Assembly (NCBI GenBank): GCA_002398365.1
Contig: DGYK01000031.1
Span: forward strand, 126,456 to 167,170
Length of the DNA stretch: 40,715 nucleotides
Direction: 5' to 3'
Source: Flammeovirgaceae bacterium UBA5008
Lineage (GTDB): Bacteria; Bacteroidota; Bacteroidia; Cytophagales; Cyclobacteriaceae
Shown: one piece after another, positions 25,262 through 33,643 of the stretch
How positions within the stretch are numbered: position 1 is the stretch's first letter
How the letters are laid out: every line of letters begins with the position of its first letter
Notes under the pieces: model-generated
What the model was told of the DNA's origin: nothing
Database searches by the model: none
The model's input: the letters and a program-made list of their open reading frames with translations, nothing else
Position numbers and translations under genes: made by a program

Positions 25262-25855
25262 ATGAAATCATCTGTTTGGCACGTGAAGCCCATTGTGCGT
25301 ATAAGTTTTTTAGTAGCGGCACTTACACTGATCAGCGTTTATTTCTGGGGACTGGGGCAACATCGTACATTTTTTGAAAACTCGATGATTTCGATAACTG
25401 TGCTTTCAACTGCATTTTTTCTTTTTGTTACTATCGGATTATATCGAGGGGTAAATGTTGTTCACGAACCACATGATGAAAAAGTATCGCCTGAGACTAA
25501 GGTAGATTCACTTCGTACCACAGCCGATCTTGCTTCCGGTTTTGAGACACCTGATATTAGTATTGATGGTGATGATCTTGGCAGTATTCTGATGTCTATT
25601 TTATTATGGATTGGCTGGGCCATTTTAGTTGCAATGGCCGTTTCGTTTTTTAGTGAAGTGATTCTGGTGGCTATCAGTTCATTTGCCGCTATGCTATACT
25701 GGATTTTCTTTCGAGCCCTACGGCTTATATTTAATAACTCCAACCAATGCCGCGGCAATATTTGGGAGAGTCTACGGAATGGCGCTTTTTATACAGCGCT
25801 ATACAATTTCTGGATCTACGGAATCTTTGTCTTTTTGGAATTTCTTCGTCATTAA
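25262..25855 (+). CDS. Conserved membrane protein, function unknown
   Basis: 197 residues, not recognised as a named family. Two membrane helices lie at about 12-30 and 40-62. An acidic soluble loop spans about 65-108 (HEPHDEKVSPETKVD, SIDGDDLGSI). Further hydrophobic segments are at about 109-128, 130-157 and 177-195. The C-terminal stretch NQCRGNIWESLRNGAFYTAL followed by YNFWIYGIFVFLE looks conserved and may be a functional signature. It begins 4 bases after the DinB-like gene and is 9 bases from the next unknown gene, so it is part of one transcript. Confidence 0.7.
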   Translation: MKSSVWHVKPIVRISFLVAALTLISVYFWGLGQHRTFFENSMISITVLSTAFFLFVTIGLYRGVNVVHEPHDEKVSPETKVDSLRTTADLASGFETPDISIDGDDLGSILMSILLWIGWAILVAMAVSFFSEVILVAISSFAAMLYWIFFRALRLIFNNSNQCRGNIWESLRNGAFYTALYNFWIYGIFVFLEFLRH

Positions 25856-25864
25856 GCCCCTCAC

Positions 25865-26428
25865 ATGCTGGTAAACGAATTATCCGTGAATGGTGAATTG
25901 ACTCGCGCCTTGGAAAATGAAGTAGGCAAGGAGTTTACTTTTCGCGAGCGGCTGCGCTACCGTGCGTATGGAATTGGACACCTTCGATTGAGGGGAAGCC
26001 ATCCAAACTTGCCGCCTTTACCATCCCATAATCAATACAAAATTCATTTTGACTGGACACCCGAAGGTGCGGTGGTGCGCATTCGTACCGGACAAAAATT
26101 GTTTGGAATCGGAATTAGGTTGGAGGAAATAGTGAGAATAACTATGATTAAAAAACCCAATTTTGTTTCGATGGTCCCTTTTTTTCCAATGTGGATTTTG
26201 AGAAAGTTGGGAGTTCCATTTGAGATAGCCCGATGGTTTAAATCGCGGGGTGATAAAATTGAATATGGCTCTATTCGGATTGAAATAGAATTAGAAAATC
26301 AATCACCTTTGATCTTCGAATTGAAAGGTGATCTATGGCGCAGTTGTGTGACGACCTTTCAATGGCACAAGGTGCGCGATCGGTTGTTTATTGAGCGAGT
26401 CGGAAAAACAAATAAGAGATCAGCATAA
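25865..26428 (+). CDS. Hypothetical protein, probably beta-rich, function unknown
   Basis: 187 residues without a signal peptide. The middle and end are beta-rich: YKIHFDWTPEGAVVRIRTG, KLFGIGIRLEEIVRITMIKK, YGSIRIEIELENQSPLIFEL, then FQWHKVRDRLFIERVG. An amphipathic or hydrophobic stretch lies at about 99-119 (NFVSMVPFFPMWILRKLG). The pattern could be a PH-like domain as found in small membrane-associated bacterial proteins, but this is a guess. It lies between two unknown membrane proteins in the same direction (9 and 33 bases away). Confidence 0.6.
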   Translation: MLVNELSVNGELTRALENEVGKEFTFRERLRYRAYGIGHLRLRGSHPNLPPLPSHNQYKIHFDWTPEGAVVRIRTGQKLFGIGIRLEEIVRITMIKKPNFVSMVPFFPMWILRKLGVPFEIARWFKSRGDKIEYGSIRIEIELENQSPLIFELKGDLWRSCVTTFQWHKVRDRLFIERVGKTNKRSA

Positions 26429-26461
26429 AGTAGAGTGAGAATTATTTGAATAAGAGGCGCT

Positions 26462-27034
26462 ATGGATTTTTTAGATTTTTTGGATGTGTTCTTTCTTTTT
26501 TCTTCTGGTAAAGGAGATGGAAAAAAACGGAATGAATCGAATAGTACTTTCCTAGCCATAAAAATGGTGGTTTTGCTGGGCGCGATCGCTTGGTGTGCTT
26601 ATGAAATCACGCAAATTGTAGAGTTAACTAAACCCATTGTGTTTGTTTTATTTTTTTCGGGTTTCGCTTTTGTGTTGACAATTTTGATTTTAGCCATAGT
26701 GTGGAGGCTCGATTGGATCGAGTACATAACTGTGCGCACTTTTCTTTTCTATCTGGTTCCAACCACCTTGATTTCATTTTCTTCAGCAAGTTTTATCAAC
26801 CGATATTATGGCAGAGAGAGAATTATTGAAGTTGTTGTTAGCACGAACACCAGCAATAATTCAATCACCCTACAGTCGATAGCGGACGAGAAATTCAAGC
26901 TTGTTGTTTCAAAAGAAGATTACCCAGATTTACGACTTGGAGATTCGATTCGATTAAAGTACTCGGAGGGGTTGCTTGGTTTTGATAGCATGCAGGTGGT
27001 TGTACCAGAATCGATTCCCAGCTCAACAGACTAG
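26462..27034 (+). CDS. Hypothetical membrane protein, function unknown
   Basis: 190 residues. An N-terminal aromatic/hydrophobic stretch (MDFLDFLDVFFLFSSGK) precedes a basic loop and three membrane helices at about 35-57, 60-82 and 90-112. The C-terminal 75 residues are soluble and strand-rich (IIEVVVSTNTSNNSITLQSI, EKFKLVVSKEDYPDLRLGDS, LKYSEGLLGFDSMQVV), resembling a small barrel. No family recognised. It is followed after 13 bases by another small gene. Confidence 0.6.
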   Translation: MDFLDFLDVFFLFSSGKGDGKKRNESNSTFLAIKMVVLLGAIAWCAYEITQIVELTKPIVFVLFFSGFAFVLTILILAIVWRLDWIEYITVRTFLFYLVPTTLISFSSASFINRYYGRERIIEVVVSTNTSNNSITLQSIADEKFKLVVSKEDYPDLRLGDSIRLKYSEGLLGFDSMQVVVPESIPSSTD

Positions 27035-27047
27035 CTCATCTTTTAGA

Positions 27048-27305
27048 ATGCAAACACCGATTACTCATTCACAGTTTAAAGCGCTTTATTTTCAATACGC
27101 CCAACCCCTAAGCGGCTGGACGGAAGAGTATTGGAATCAGTTTTTTGAAACAAAGAAAGGGGATGTGTATTACTTTGAAGCACCTGAATCACCTTTGGCA
27201 AATCGCATGATGATTTCTACGGGGCAGAATATGCATCGCATGTTTTTTCTGACAGAAGATGCTGAAGAATCTTTCTTTCAATTTCCGATCCATGATGATC
27301 GATGA
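27048..27305 (+). CDS. Small conserved-looking cytosolic protein, function unknown
   Basis: 85 residues from the ATG at 27048; a longer frame starting at 26976 would overlap the preceding gene by 59 bases and is less likely. The sequence has many aromatics and acids (FKALYFQYAQPLSGWTEEYW, KGDVYYFEAPESPLANRMMI, MHRMFFLTEDAEESFF). It has no signal peptide or membrane segment. The function is not recognised. Its placement between the unknown membrane protein and the VOC gene suggests co-transcription. Confidence 0.55.
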   Translation: MQTPITHSQFKALYFQYAQPLSGWTEEYWNQFFETKKGDVYYFEAPESPLANRMMISTGQNMHRMFFLTEDAEESFFQFPIHDDR

Positions 27306-27323
27306 ATTTTCAAAATCAAAGAA

Positions 27324-27331
27324 TATATTTG
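27324..27331 (+). promoter_or_regulatory. -7 promoter element for the VOC-family gene
   Basis: TATATTTG is an exact TAnnTTTG match, 23 bases ahead of the ATG at 27355. A -33 element is not evident. It supports the downstream Met as the true start, since the longer open frame would put the promoter inside the coding sequence. Confidence 0.4.
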
Positions 27332-27354
27332 ATCTATACTTAATTAATTGCCAA

Positions 27355-27723
27355 ATGAAGATAACAGCCACCGCCATTAAGCCTTTTATTGGCGCTAAGA
27401 ATTTCGAAGAGTCACGCTCGTTTTATCAGGCTCTCGGTTTTAGTGAGTCAGTGATCTCGCCACAGTTATCGTATTTTCAGATAAATGACAACATCGGTTT
27501 TTATTTGCAAAATGCCTACGTCAAAGATTGGGTGGACAACACGATGGTATTCGTAGAGGTAGCTGATGTAGATACCTACTATCAAGAGTTATTGTCGCTT
27601 AACCTTTCTTCTAAATTTAGTCAGGTACGATTATTGCCAGTTCGCATAGAATCCTGGGGCAAAGAATGTTTTTTACACGATCCCTCCGGAATACTTTGGC
27701 ATTTTGGACAGTTTAACTCATGA
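27355..27723 (+). CDS. VOC-superfamily (glyoxalase/bleomycin-resistance-like) protein
   Basis: 122 residues from the ATG at 27355; an upstream in-frame Met at 27259 would add 32 residues that overlap the previous gene and do not fit the family. The pattern TATAIKPFIGAKNFEESRSF, YQALGF, LSYFQINDNIGFYLQ and CFLHDPSGILWHFGQF is that of a glyoxalase-fold protein. Members bind metals and act as lyases, dioxygenases or drug-binding proteins. The usual metal residues cannot all be assigned, so binding or catalytic status is open. Confidence 0.85.
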   Translation: MKITATAIKPFIGAKNFEESRSFYQALGFSESVISPQLSYFQINDNIGFYLQNAYVKDWVDNTMVFVEVADVDTYYQELLSLNLSSKFSQVRLLPVRIESWGKECFLHDPSGILWHFGQFNS

Positions 27724-27807
27724 CTACTGATTTTTTAAAAATGTTTTTTCTCTAATTAAACCCTAGGCTAGGAAATGAGTCTACCCTTTTAAACTCAATT
27801 TTTCTCT

Positions 27808-28707
27808 ATGAAAAGAAAGTTTACCCCATTTTCTATTATTTTGTTAATACTTTTAATGACTGGATGCTCAAAAGATGAAACACCATCACCTCCAGCGACT
27901 TCTTATACGAAAGTAACACTACCCTACAAACAAGTATCAGGTGTGGATGCAAACCTGTTGAGCCTAGATCTTTATCATTTTGGAACAACTACTCCAACCA
28001 AGCCGGTTGTCATTTATGTGCATGGAGGTGCGTGGGCAATTGGCGACAAAGCAAACTCCATTACCAACAAGACTAACTTATTTTCTTCACTCGGTTATAT
28101 TTTTGTAAGCGTCAATTATCGCTTAAGCCCAACTACTGCTTCAACTGATCCTAATCGTGTCAAATTTCCTACGCATAATGAGGATGTAGCCGATGCTGTG
28201 AAGTACATATACGATAACATTGCTACCTATGGAGGGGATAAACAAAAAATGGTTTTACTCGGGCATAGTGCAGGTGCTCACCTGGTGTCATTAACCGGTA
28301 CCAGTCCGCAATTCTTGCCAACGCGTGGAGTTTCTTTGGCAACATTGAAAGGCATTGCAAGTATTGATACAGAAGGATATGATGTAGCTGGCCAATGCAA
28401 TGATGGTAATGAAACTTATTTAAACGCTTTTGGTAGCAACAGCAGCGATTGGACAAAAGCTTCTCCTATTTCACAGGTAATATCTGGCACCACCTATCCG
28501 CGTTTCTTCATCGCCAAGCGAGGAACCAATGCACGCATTGCCTTGTCCGATGACTTTATTACCAAACTTCAATCAGTAGGAGTTACGGTTTCGCAAGTTA
28601 CCGGAAATCAATATGATCATGAAGGTATTAACGATGCCATTGGTGCACCCAATGAAACTATCATAACCGATCCATTGAAAACATTTTTAGCGCAATGCTT
28701 TCAATAA
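27808..28707 (+). CDS. Secreted alpha/beta-hydrolase (esterase-like) lipoprotein
   Basis: 299 residues. The signal MKRKFTPFSIILLILLMTGC has lipobox Cys20. The hydrolase domain shows the oxyanion motif HGGAW at 72-76, the nucleophile elbow LGHSAG with Ser154, and a late His271 in YDHEGIN. The layout matches BD-FAE/carboxylesterase-like enzymes related to kynurenine formamidase and acetyl-xylan esterases; the ester substrate is unknown. It would act at the cell surface or in the periplasm. A strong hairpin terminator follows directly. Confidence 0.9.
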   Translation: MKRKFTPFSIILLILLMTGCSKDETPSPPATSYTKVTLPYKQVSGVDANLLSLDLYHFGTTTPTKPVVIYVHGGAWAIGDKANSITNKTNLFSSLGYIFVSVNYRLSPTTASTDPNRVKFPTHNEDVADAVKYIYDNIATYGGDKQKMVLLGHSAGAHLVSLTGTSPQFLPTRGVSLATLKGIASIDTEGYDVAGQCNDGNETYLNAFGSNSSDWTKASPISQVISGTTYPRFFIAKRGTNARIALSDDFITKLQSVGVTVSQVTGNQYDHEGINDAIGAPNETIITDPLKTFLAQCFQ

Positions 28708-28709
28708 AT

Positions 28710-28760
28710 AAAGCCAGAGATGCCTTACAAACTAAGTTGTGCATCGCTGGCTTTTCTTTT
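28710..28760. terminator. Bidirectional terminator between esterase and Tricorn-like genes
   Basis: AAAGCCAG-A-GATGC (28710-28723) pairs with GCATC-G-CTGGCTTT (28741-28754): 13 base pairs with one A/G mismatch and a 17-base loop. CTTTTCTTTTT follows on the plus strand and a T-rich tract (TTTATTTATTG) on the minus strand, so it can end transcription from both converging genes. Confidence 0.8.
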
Positions 28761-28766
28761 TGGCAA

Positions 28767-31700
28767 TTATTTCTTCGTGCCGATTTGTTTTAAGATTGCT
28801 TCTACGGCAGCTTTCAGTTGATCATCGGTACCTTTTGCGATCCAATCGGGTGAATTGTAAACCGTAATGTCCGGAACAGCTGGACCGAGTTCTTGATTCT
28901 TGTCTGTAGCTTTGGTGAACCAACCGCGGAATGGCAAGCGAACAAACGAACCATCCATCAACGGACGACCACCGGTAGAAATCACCGACCCGTTCGTTGA
29001 CACACCTACCAATTTACCAATGCCCAACGTTTTGTAGGCATGCGAGAAAATTTCTGCGTTACTGTAGCTGCCTTCATTACACAAAGCAATGGATGGTTTC
29101 ATCCACGCGGCAAAAACCAGACGCTCACCGGTAGGATAGTACTCGCGAAATTTCAGTTTGTCGCGCTCTAAATTATCGCTTGCACCGCGCGGAATCGTAT
29201 AAGCATGTTGTTTGTAATTGAGCACTGTCATCAGATAATCCGTGGTTGAACCACCACCATTGTAGCGAACGTCTACCACCAAGCCTTCTTTACCATAGCC
29301 TGCAGCTTGTAACTCGCGCTCAAATACTTCAAAACTTGGTAAGCTCATCGCCTGAATGTGAATGTAGCCAATTCGTCCATTCGAAAATTGATCAACCAGC
29401 CTCTTCCTATTTTCCACCCACTCTTCGTACAACAATTGACGCACTGATCCGGTAGGACGAATTACCACTTCGTGCACTTTCCCTTCGGTATTGCGCACGG
29501 TCAACAATACCCGTTCTTCCACTTTGGTGTTCAACAAATCATAAAAATTTTCTTTTTCATTGTAGGGTTGGTTGTTCACGGAAGTGATGACATCGTTAAC
29601 TGACAGTTTGCTGCTTGCTTTATCAGCAGGAGAGTTTGGAATTACACGCACTACCTTCATGCCATCTTTCAGCGGCACTAATTCCACACCCAGCATGCCC
29701 GTAGCATCACGTTGTGTTTCCGCTTGCGCGGGAGTAGTAAGTGCCATGTGACTGGAGTTCAATTCGCCCAACAAGTAGTTGAACATATCGCGGAAGTCTT
29801 CATTGGTGCTGGCGATCACACACAGTTCTTTGTACTTGTCGTGAAGCGCATTCCAGTTTTTGCCATGAAACTGTGGATCGTAAAATCCATCCCGAATCGT
29901 ACGCCAAGCCTCTTCAAAAACTTGTGAACGTTCGGCTGTAAAATCAATGCGTTGTTTTGCAGAATAAGGAAGTGCTTCCGTTTTTTCTCCTTTAATGTCG
30001 ATGCGATTGACTGCTCCACCCGATTTGAGGAAGTACAAAAATTTCCCTTCGCGATCCATTGCTACACGCGAAGGATTGGTCGCGCCTTTGGTTAACTCTT
30101 TCAAATCTTTACCATTCCATTTGATGGAATAGAGATCGCGACCTTTGGCGGTGCTGGTCGTTCCCGTGTAGAAAAATATTTCGCCATCTTTAGAAATGAT
30201 GGGGTTGGATTCGTCACCGGGAAAACTGGTGACTTGCACCACACGCTCGTGAATGCGGTCGAAGTCAATTTTCACCGGCTTGCTCTTATCTTCCTTTTTT
30301 TCTTTGTCGTCTTTCTTTTCGGGTTTCTCTTCAGAGGTAGTTTCTTCCCAATCCTTCTGCGATTTTTCAAAATCTTCTTTCTTCAACCACACAAACCACA
30401 CATCGTTCGATTGATTATTGCGAGCCGAGATAAATCCGAGTTTAGATCCATCAGCACTCCACACCGGTTCGCCATCAAAGCGTGGATGCATACTTACATT
30501 CACCGGTTTGCTGCTGTTATCGGCTGCTTGAATAAACACTTCTTCATTGAAATACAAATCTTCCTGCGAGTAAGCTAGCCATTTGTTATCGGGGCTCCAG
30601 CGAATGTTGGAAGGTGCGGCCCAACCGGTGAGTAGAATTTTTTCGTTGCTCAGTTTTCCGTCTGAAGTAATATCGCTAACCACGAGTGTGCCACGTCCGC
30701 GGACATAGGCGATTTTCTTTCCATCATTTGAAATAGAAATCCCCGATTCATCCTCAGGAGTTTGTGTGAGCCGTGTCACACGCTGTTTCAATGATTTTAC
30801 GATCGATTGTTTATCGGTTGACTTCGCTAAGTATAAATCAAAATTTCCATCTTCGCGATCCGATGTAAATACGACCACAGAATCGCCCAACCAATTGAAA
30901 TTCATGTCGCGATAAGCATGATTGGATAGATTGGTAGTGGAATTTTTTTCCTTGTTGATTTCTTTCACATATACTTCTCCTCGAATGCCAAGAGCCATCA
31001 ATTTTCCGTTGGGGGATACTGCATATTCATTCGCATCTGCCGAAACCGTTTTGTTCACGACCGGATCGAAGCGTACATCGGCACCAATTTGAATGTTTAC
31101 CTTTTGTGTGGATTTGTTTTCCGTGTTGAAAGTGTAAATATTTTTCTCACGTTCGAAGACGATCGTTTTTCCATCTGCAGAAATTGAAAAGTATCGAATC
31201 GAGTGATCGTTGAAGTCAGTTAATTGTTCGGCACCCCCATTTGGTTTGCCAGCCTCGCTTATTTTTATTCTGTAGAGATTGTTACGACCGCCTTGTGTAG
31301 AAAGAAAGTAGAGCGTTTGATTATTTCCCCAGCGTGGCAAAATATCATTGGCATCGAAAGTGGTGATGCGCATGTAGGTTTTACCTTTAGTGTCAAATAA
31401 CCAGATATCCCGGTTGGAAGGTCCACGGTAATCTTCGCGAAAGATTGGATTCAGATCGCCACGTGTAAATGCAATGAAGCGACCGTCCGGTGATGGGGCA
31501 GGGTCAAAGCCCACTGCATCCATTGCGCGTACTTCGGTGCCACCCTCTGCAGAAATAGAATAAATTTCCAACGGCCGTTCAATTTGTTGAAACTCGCGAG
31601 AGGTAGAAAAGAATATCTGGTTGTTATTGCTCCAGCTGGAAATCTGATCACCATTGGAATGATAAGTTAATCGCTTGGGTGTTCCTCCTTCTGCAGGCAT

Positions 31701-31970
31701 CACGAAAATATCATTGTTGCCGTAACGAGATCCCGTAAAGGCAATGCTTTTTCCATCCGGGCTGAAGATCGGTGTACTTTCGTAGGCATCGTGAACTGTA
31801 AGGCGATTAGCTTTGCCGCCAGTGGCAGGCACCGTCCAGATGTCACCCTGAAAAGAGAAACTCAATATGGAGCCATTCGGGCTGATAGCAGGATACCGCA
31901 CGAGGACTGGCGATTGAGCCAACGCTGTGATCGAGTATAAAAAAAATAGAAAACACACCAAACGTTTCAT
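28767..31970 (-). CDS. Exported Tricorn-like S41 family peptidase
   Basis: 1067 residues from the ATG at 31970, which opens a good signal peptide (MKRLVCFLFFLYSITALAQ); a longer frame from 32066 lacks one at its start. The N-terminal 650 residues form beta-propeller repeats of the PD40/Tricorn type (YPAISPNGSILSFSFQGDIW, TPIFSPDGKSIAFTGSRYG). A Lys/Glu-rich linker follows (about 560-600). Then come the Tricorn core with SSHMAL (His741), a PDZ domain (VIPNSPADKASSKLSVNDVI) and the S41 domain with NEGSYSNAEIFSHA, predicted nucleophile Ser970. Family knowledge: Tricorn cuts peptides, acting with downstream aminopeptidases. Export distinguishes this from the cytosolic archaeal enzyme. It is divergent from an exported Xaa-Pro aminopeptidase. 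Confidence 0.93.
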   Translation of the reverse strand: MKRLVCFLFFLYSITALAQSPVLVRYPAISPNGSILSFSFQGDIWTVPATGGKANRLTVHDAYESTPIFSPDGKSIAFTGSRYGNNDIFVMPAEGGTPKRLTYHSNGDQISSWSNNNQIFFSTSREFQQIERPLEIYSISAEGGTEVRAMDAVGFDPAPSPDGRFIAFTRGDLNPIFREDYRGPSNRDIWLFDTKGKTYMRITTFDANDILPRWGNNQTLYFLSTQGGRNNLYRIKISEAGKPNGGAEQLTDFNDHSIRYFSISADGKTIVFEREKNIYTFNTENKSTQKVNIQIGADVRFDPVVNKTVSADANEYAVSPNGKLMALGIRGEVYVKEINKEKNSTTNLSNHAYRDMNFNWLGDSVVVFTSDREDGNFDLYLAKSTDKQSIVKSLKQRVTRLTQTPEDESGISISNDGKKIAYVRGRGTLVVSDITSDGKLSNEKILLTGWAAPSNIRWSPDNKWLAYSQEDLYFNEEVFIQAADNSSKPVNVSMHPRFDGEPVWSADGSKLGFISARNNQSNDVWFVWLKKEDFEKSQKDWEETTSEEKPEKKDDKEKKEDKSKPVKIDFDRIHERVVQVTSFPGDESNPIISKDGEIFFYTGTTSTAKGRDLYSIKWNGKDLKELTKGATNPSRVAMDREGKFLYFLKSGGAVNRIDIKGEKTEALPYSAKQRIDFTAERSQVFEEAWRTIRDGFYDPQFHGKNWNALHDKYKELCVIASTNEDFRDMFNYLLGELNSSHMALTTPAQAETQRDATGMLGVELVPLKDGMKVVRVIPNSPADKASSKLSVNDVITSVNNQPYNEKENFYDLLNTKVEERVLLTVRNTEGKVHEVVIRPTGSVRQLLYEEWVENRKRLVDQFSNGRIGYIHIQAMSLPSFEVFERELQAAGYGKEGLVVDVRYNGGGSTTDYLMTVLNYKQHAYTIPRGASDNLERDKLKFREYYPTGERLVFAAWMKPSIALCNEGSYSNAEIFSHAYKTLGIGKLVGVSTNGSVISTGGRPLMDGSFVRLPFRGWFTKATDKNQELGPAVPDITVYNSPDWIAKGTDDQLKAAVEAILKQIGTKK

Positions 31971-32172
31971 AAGTAATTGAATTTTAACATACCAATTACC
32001 GCAAACTAACCCATCTAAACAATGGCCAAATGGCGAGCGGTGAGATTTTAAGTAGGATAGGTTCATAGGTTGATGTAAAACTTATTTAAGCGGATCATTC
32101 AGCGACCATGTAATTTCTGCTGGAAGTATGGTAGTAATTCCCTATTTTTCGAATACTAATAAATCCACCAGT

Positions 32173-33639
32173 ATGAGATATTTGTTTATCGTTTGCGCAA
32201 TGGTTCTTTCATTGCCTCTTTTTTCACAAAATCCAGACCTTCCTTCAGATTTTCTTACGAAAGAATTTCACAAAGATCGCAGGGAAAAACTTCGTGCGAA
32301 GCTACCAGCCAATTCGGTAGCCGTATTTTTTGCCAACCCCGTTCGTAACCGCGCTAATGATGTAGACTATGTTTATCATCAGGACCCTGATTTTTTCTAC
32401 CTCACGGGATACAAAGAACCGGATGCCGTACTTTTTATTTTCAAAGACATGCAAACAGCCAATAATGGCACCCAATACAATGAAATTTTGTTTGTGCAAC
32501 CTCGCAATGAGCAACAGGAAATGTGGACGGGCCGCAGGTTGGGTGAAAAGGGTGTGAAAGACGTTCTCGGTTTTTCGCAAGCTTTTAACAACACAGAATT
32601 CAAACGCTACGATGTTAATTTTTCAAAATTTGATAAAATTCTCTTCACTGATTTCTTTAACGATGTGCGCAACGATCCACGCGACTCATCCGACCTTTTC
32701 GATCTGCAATCACAATTCAAAGCCAAGGTAAATTATCCGGATAAAAAAGGAGTGACGCTAGCCGTTGAGCCATCCAAAAATAATTTAGACATGGCGGGCC
32801 TTGATCCAATCATGGACGACTTACGCGGTATTAAAACACCTGAAGAACTAAGTATGGTGAAGCGTGCCGTACAAATTTCGTGTATGGGTCAACTGGAAGT
32901 GATGAAGGCAATGAAGCCCGGCATGAGCGAGCGCGAAATTCAGGGCATCCATGAGTTTGTATTTAAAAAGTATCAGGCAGAGGATTTAGGTTATCCTTCG
33001 ATTGTCGGTGCCGGACACAACGGGTGCATCCTTCACTACATCGACAACTACAAACCCAATATCTCCAACAAAGAATTAATTCTGATGGACTTAGGTGCAG
33101 AGTACCGCGGCTACACAGCTGACATTACTCGCACCATTCCGGTAAACGGAAAATTCTCACCAGAACAAAAATTGATTTATGAATTGGTGTTGAAAGCGCA
33201 AGAGGAAGCCATGAAAATCTGTAAGCCGGGTGCTACCTTCCGCGAGTTAACAGCCGCTACGCGTATCACAGTCAACAAGGGATTAGCTGAATTGGGTATC
33301 ATTAAAAATCCCGATGAGCGCAACACATACTATCCACACGGCTGCTGTCATCACATTGGCTTGGATGTGCACGATCGCGGTACGTATGACAAATTGCAAG
33401 AGAATATGATCATTACGATTGAACCTGGCATTTATATTCCGGAAGGAGCACCATGTGATAAAAAATGGTGGGGTATTGCGGTGCGTATTGAAGATGACTA
33501 CTTGATTACCAAAGATGGATACGAACATTTATCAGCATTGGCTCCACGCACTGTGAAAGATATTGAAGCAGCTATGAAGTTGCCAAGTCCTTTGGATAAT
33601 TTCGTTTTACCGGAATTAGGCAAAGAGAAAAAGAATTAA
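32173..33639 (+). CDS. Exported Xaa-Pro aminopeptidase (M24B)
   Basis: 488 residues from the ATG at 32173, which begins a signal peptide (MRYLFIVCAMVLSLPLFSQ); the open frame extends 15 codons further upstream without a signal. The AMP_N domain (FHKDRREKLRAKLPANSVAV, FYLTGYKEPDAV) is followed by the pita-bread domain. Metal ligands are Asp306 and Asp317 (LMDLGAEYRGYTADITR), the His in CCHHIGLDVHD, and Glu in TIEPGIYIPE and VRIEDDYL. It releases N-terminal residues ahead of proline. It is divergent from the Tricorn-like protease gene (about 200 bases apart) and 4 bases upstream of a transporter gene. A near-consensus -7 box (TATTTTTC) lies at 32143-32150. Confidence 0.95.
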   Translation: MRYLFIVCAMVLSLPLFSQNPDLPSDFLTKEFHKDRREKLRAKLPANSVAVFFANPVRNRANDVDYVYHQDPDFFYLTGYKEPDAVLFIFKDMQTANNGTQYNEILFVQPRNEQQEMWTGRRLGEKGVKDVLGFSQAFNNTEFKRYDVNFSKFDKILFTDFFNDVRNDPRDSSDLFDLQSQFKAKVNYPDKKGVTLAVEPSKNNLDMAGLDPIMDDLRGIKTPEELSMVKRAVQISCMGQLEVMKAMKPGMSEREIQGIHEFVFKKYQAEDLGYPSIVGAGHNGCILHYIDNYKPNISNKELILMDLGAEYRGYTADITRTIPVNGKFSPEQKLIYELVLKAQEEAMKICKPGATFRELTAATRITVNKGLAELGIIKNPDERNTYYPHGCCHHIGLDVHDRGTYDKLQENMIITIEPGIYIPEGAPCDKKWWGIAVRIEDDYLITKDGYEHLSALAPRTVKDIEAAMKLPSPLDNFVLPELGKEKKN

Positions 33640-33643
33640 AGAG

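Noticed and set aside
26976..27047. Longer start for the 85-residue protein
   Set aside because: It would overlap the previous gene by 59 bases. The ATG at 27048 follows that gene's stop by a normal gap.
31971..32066. N-terminal extension of the Tricorn-like protease
   Set aside because: The extension would hide the signal peptide that starts at the internal Met (31970). Exported relatives begin with the signal.
32000..32172. Short open frames in the Tricorn/aminopeptidase gap
   Set aside because: The frames are only about ten to fifteen codons long and lie in a divergent promoter region.
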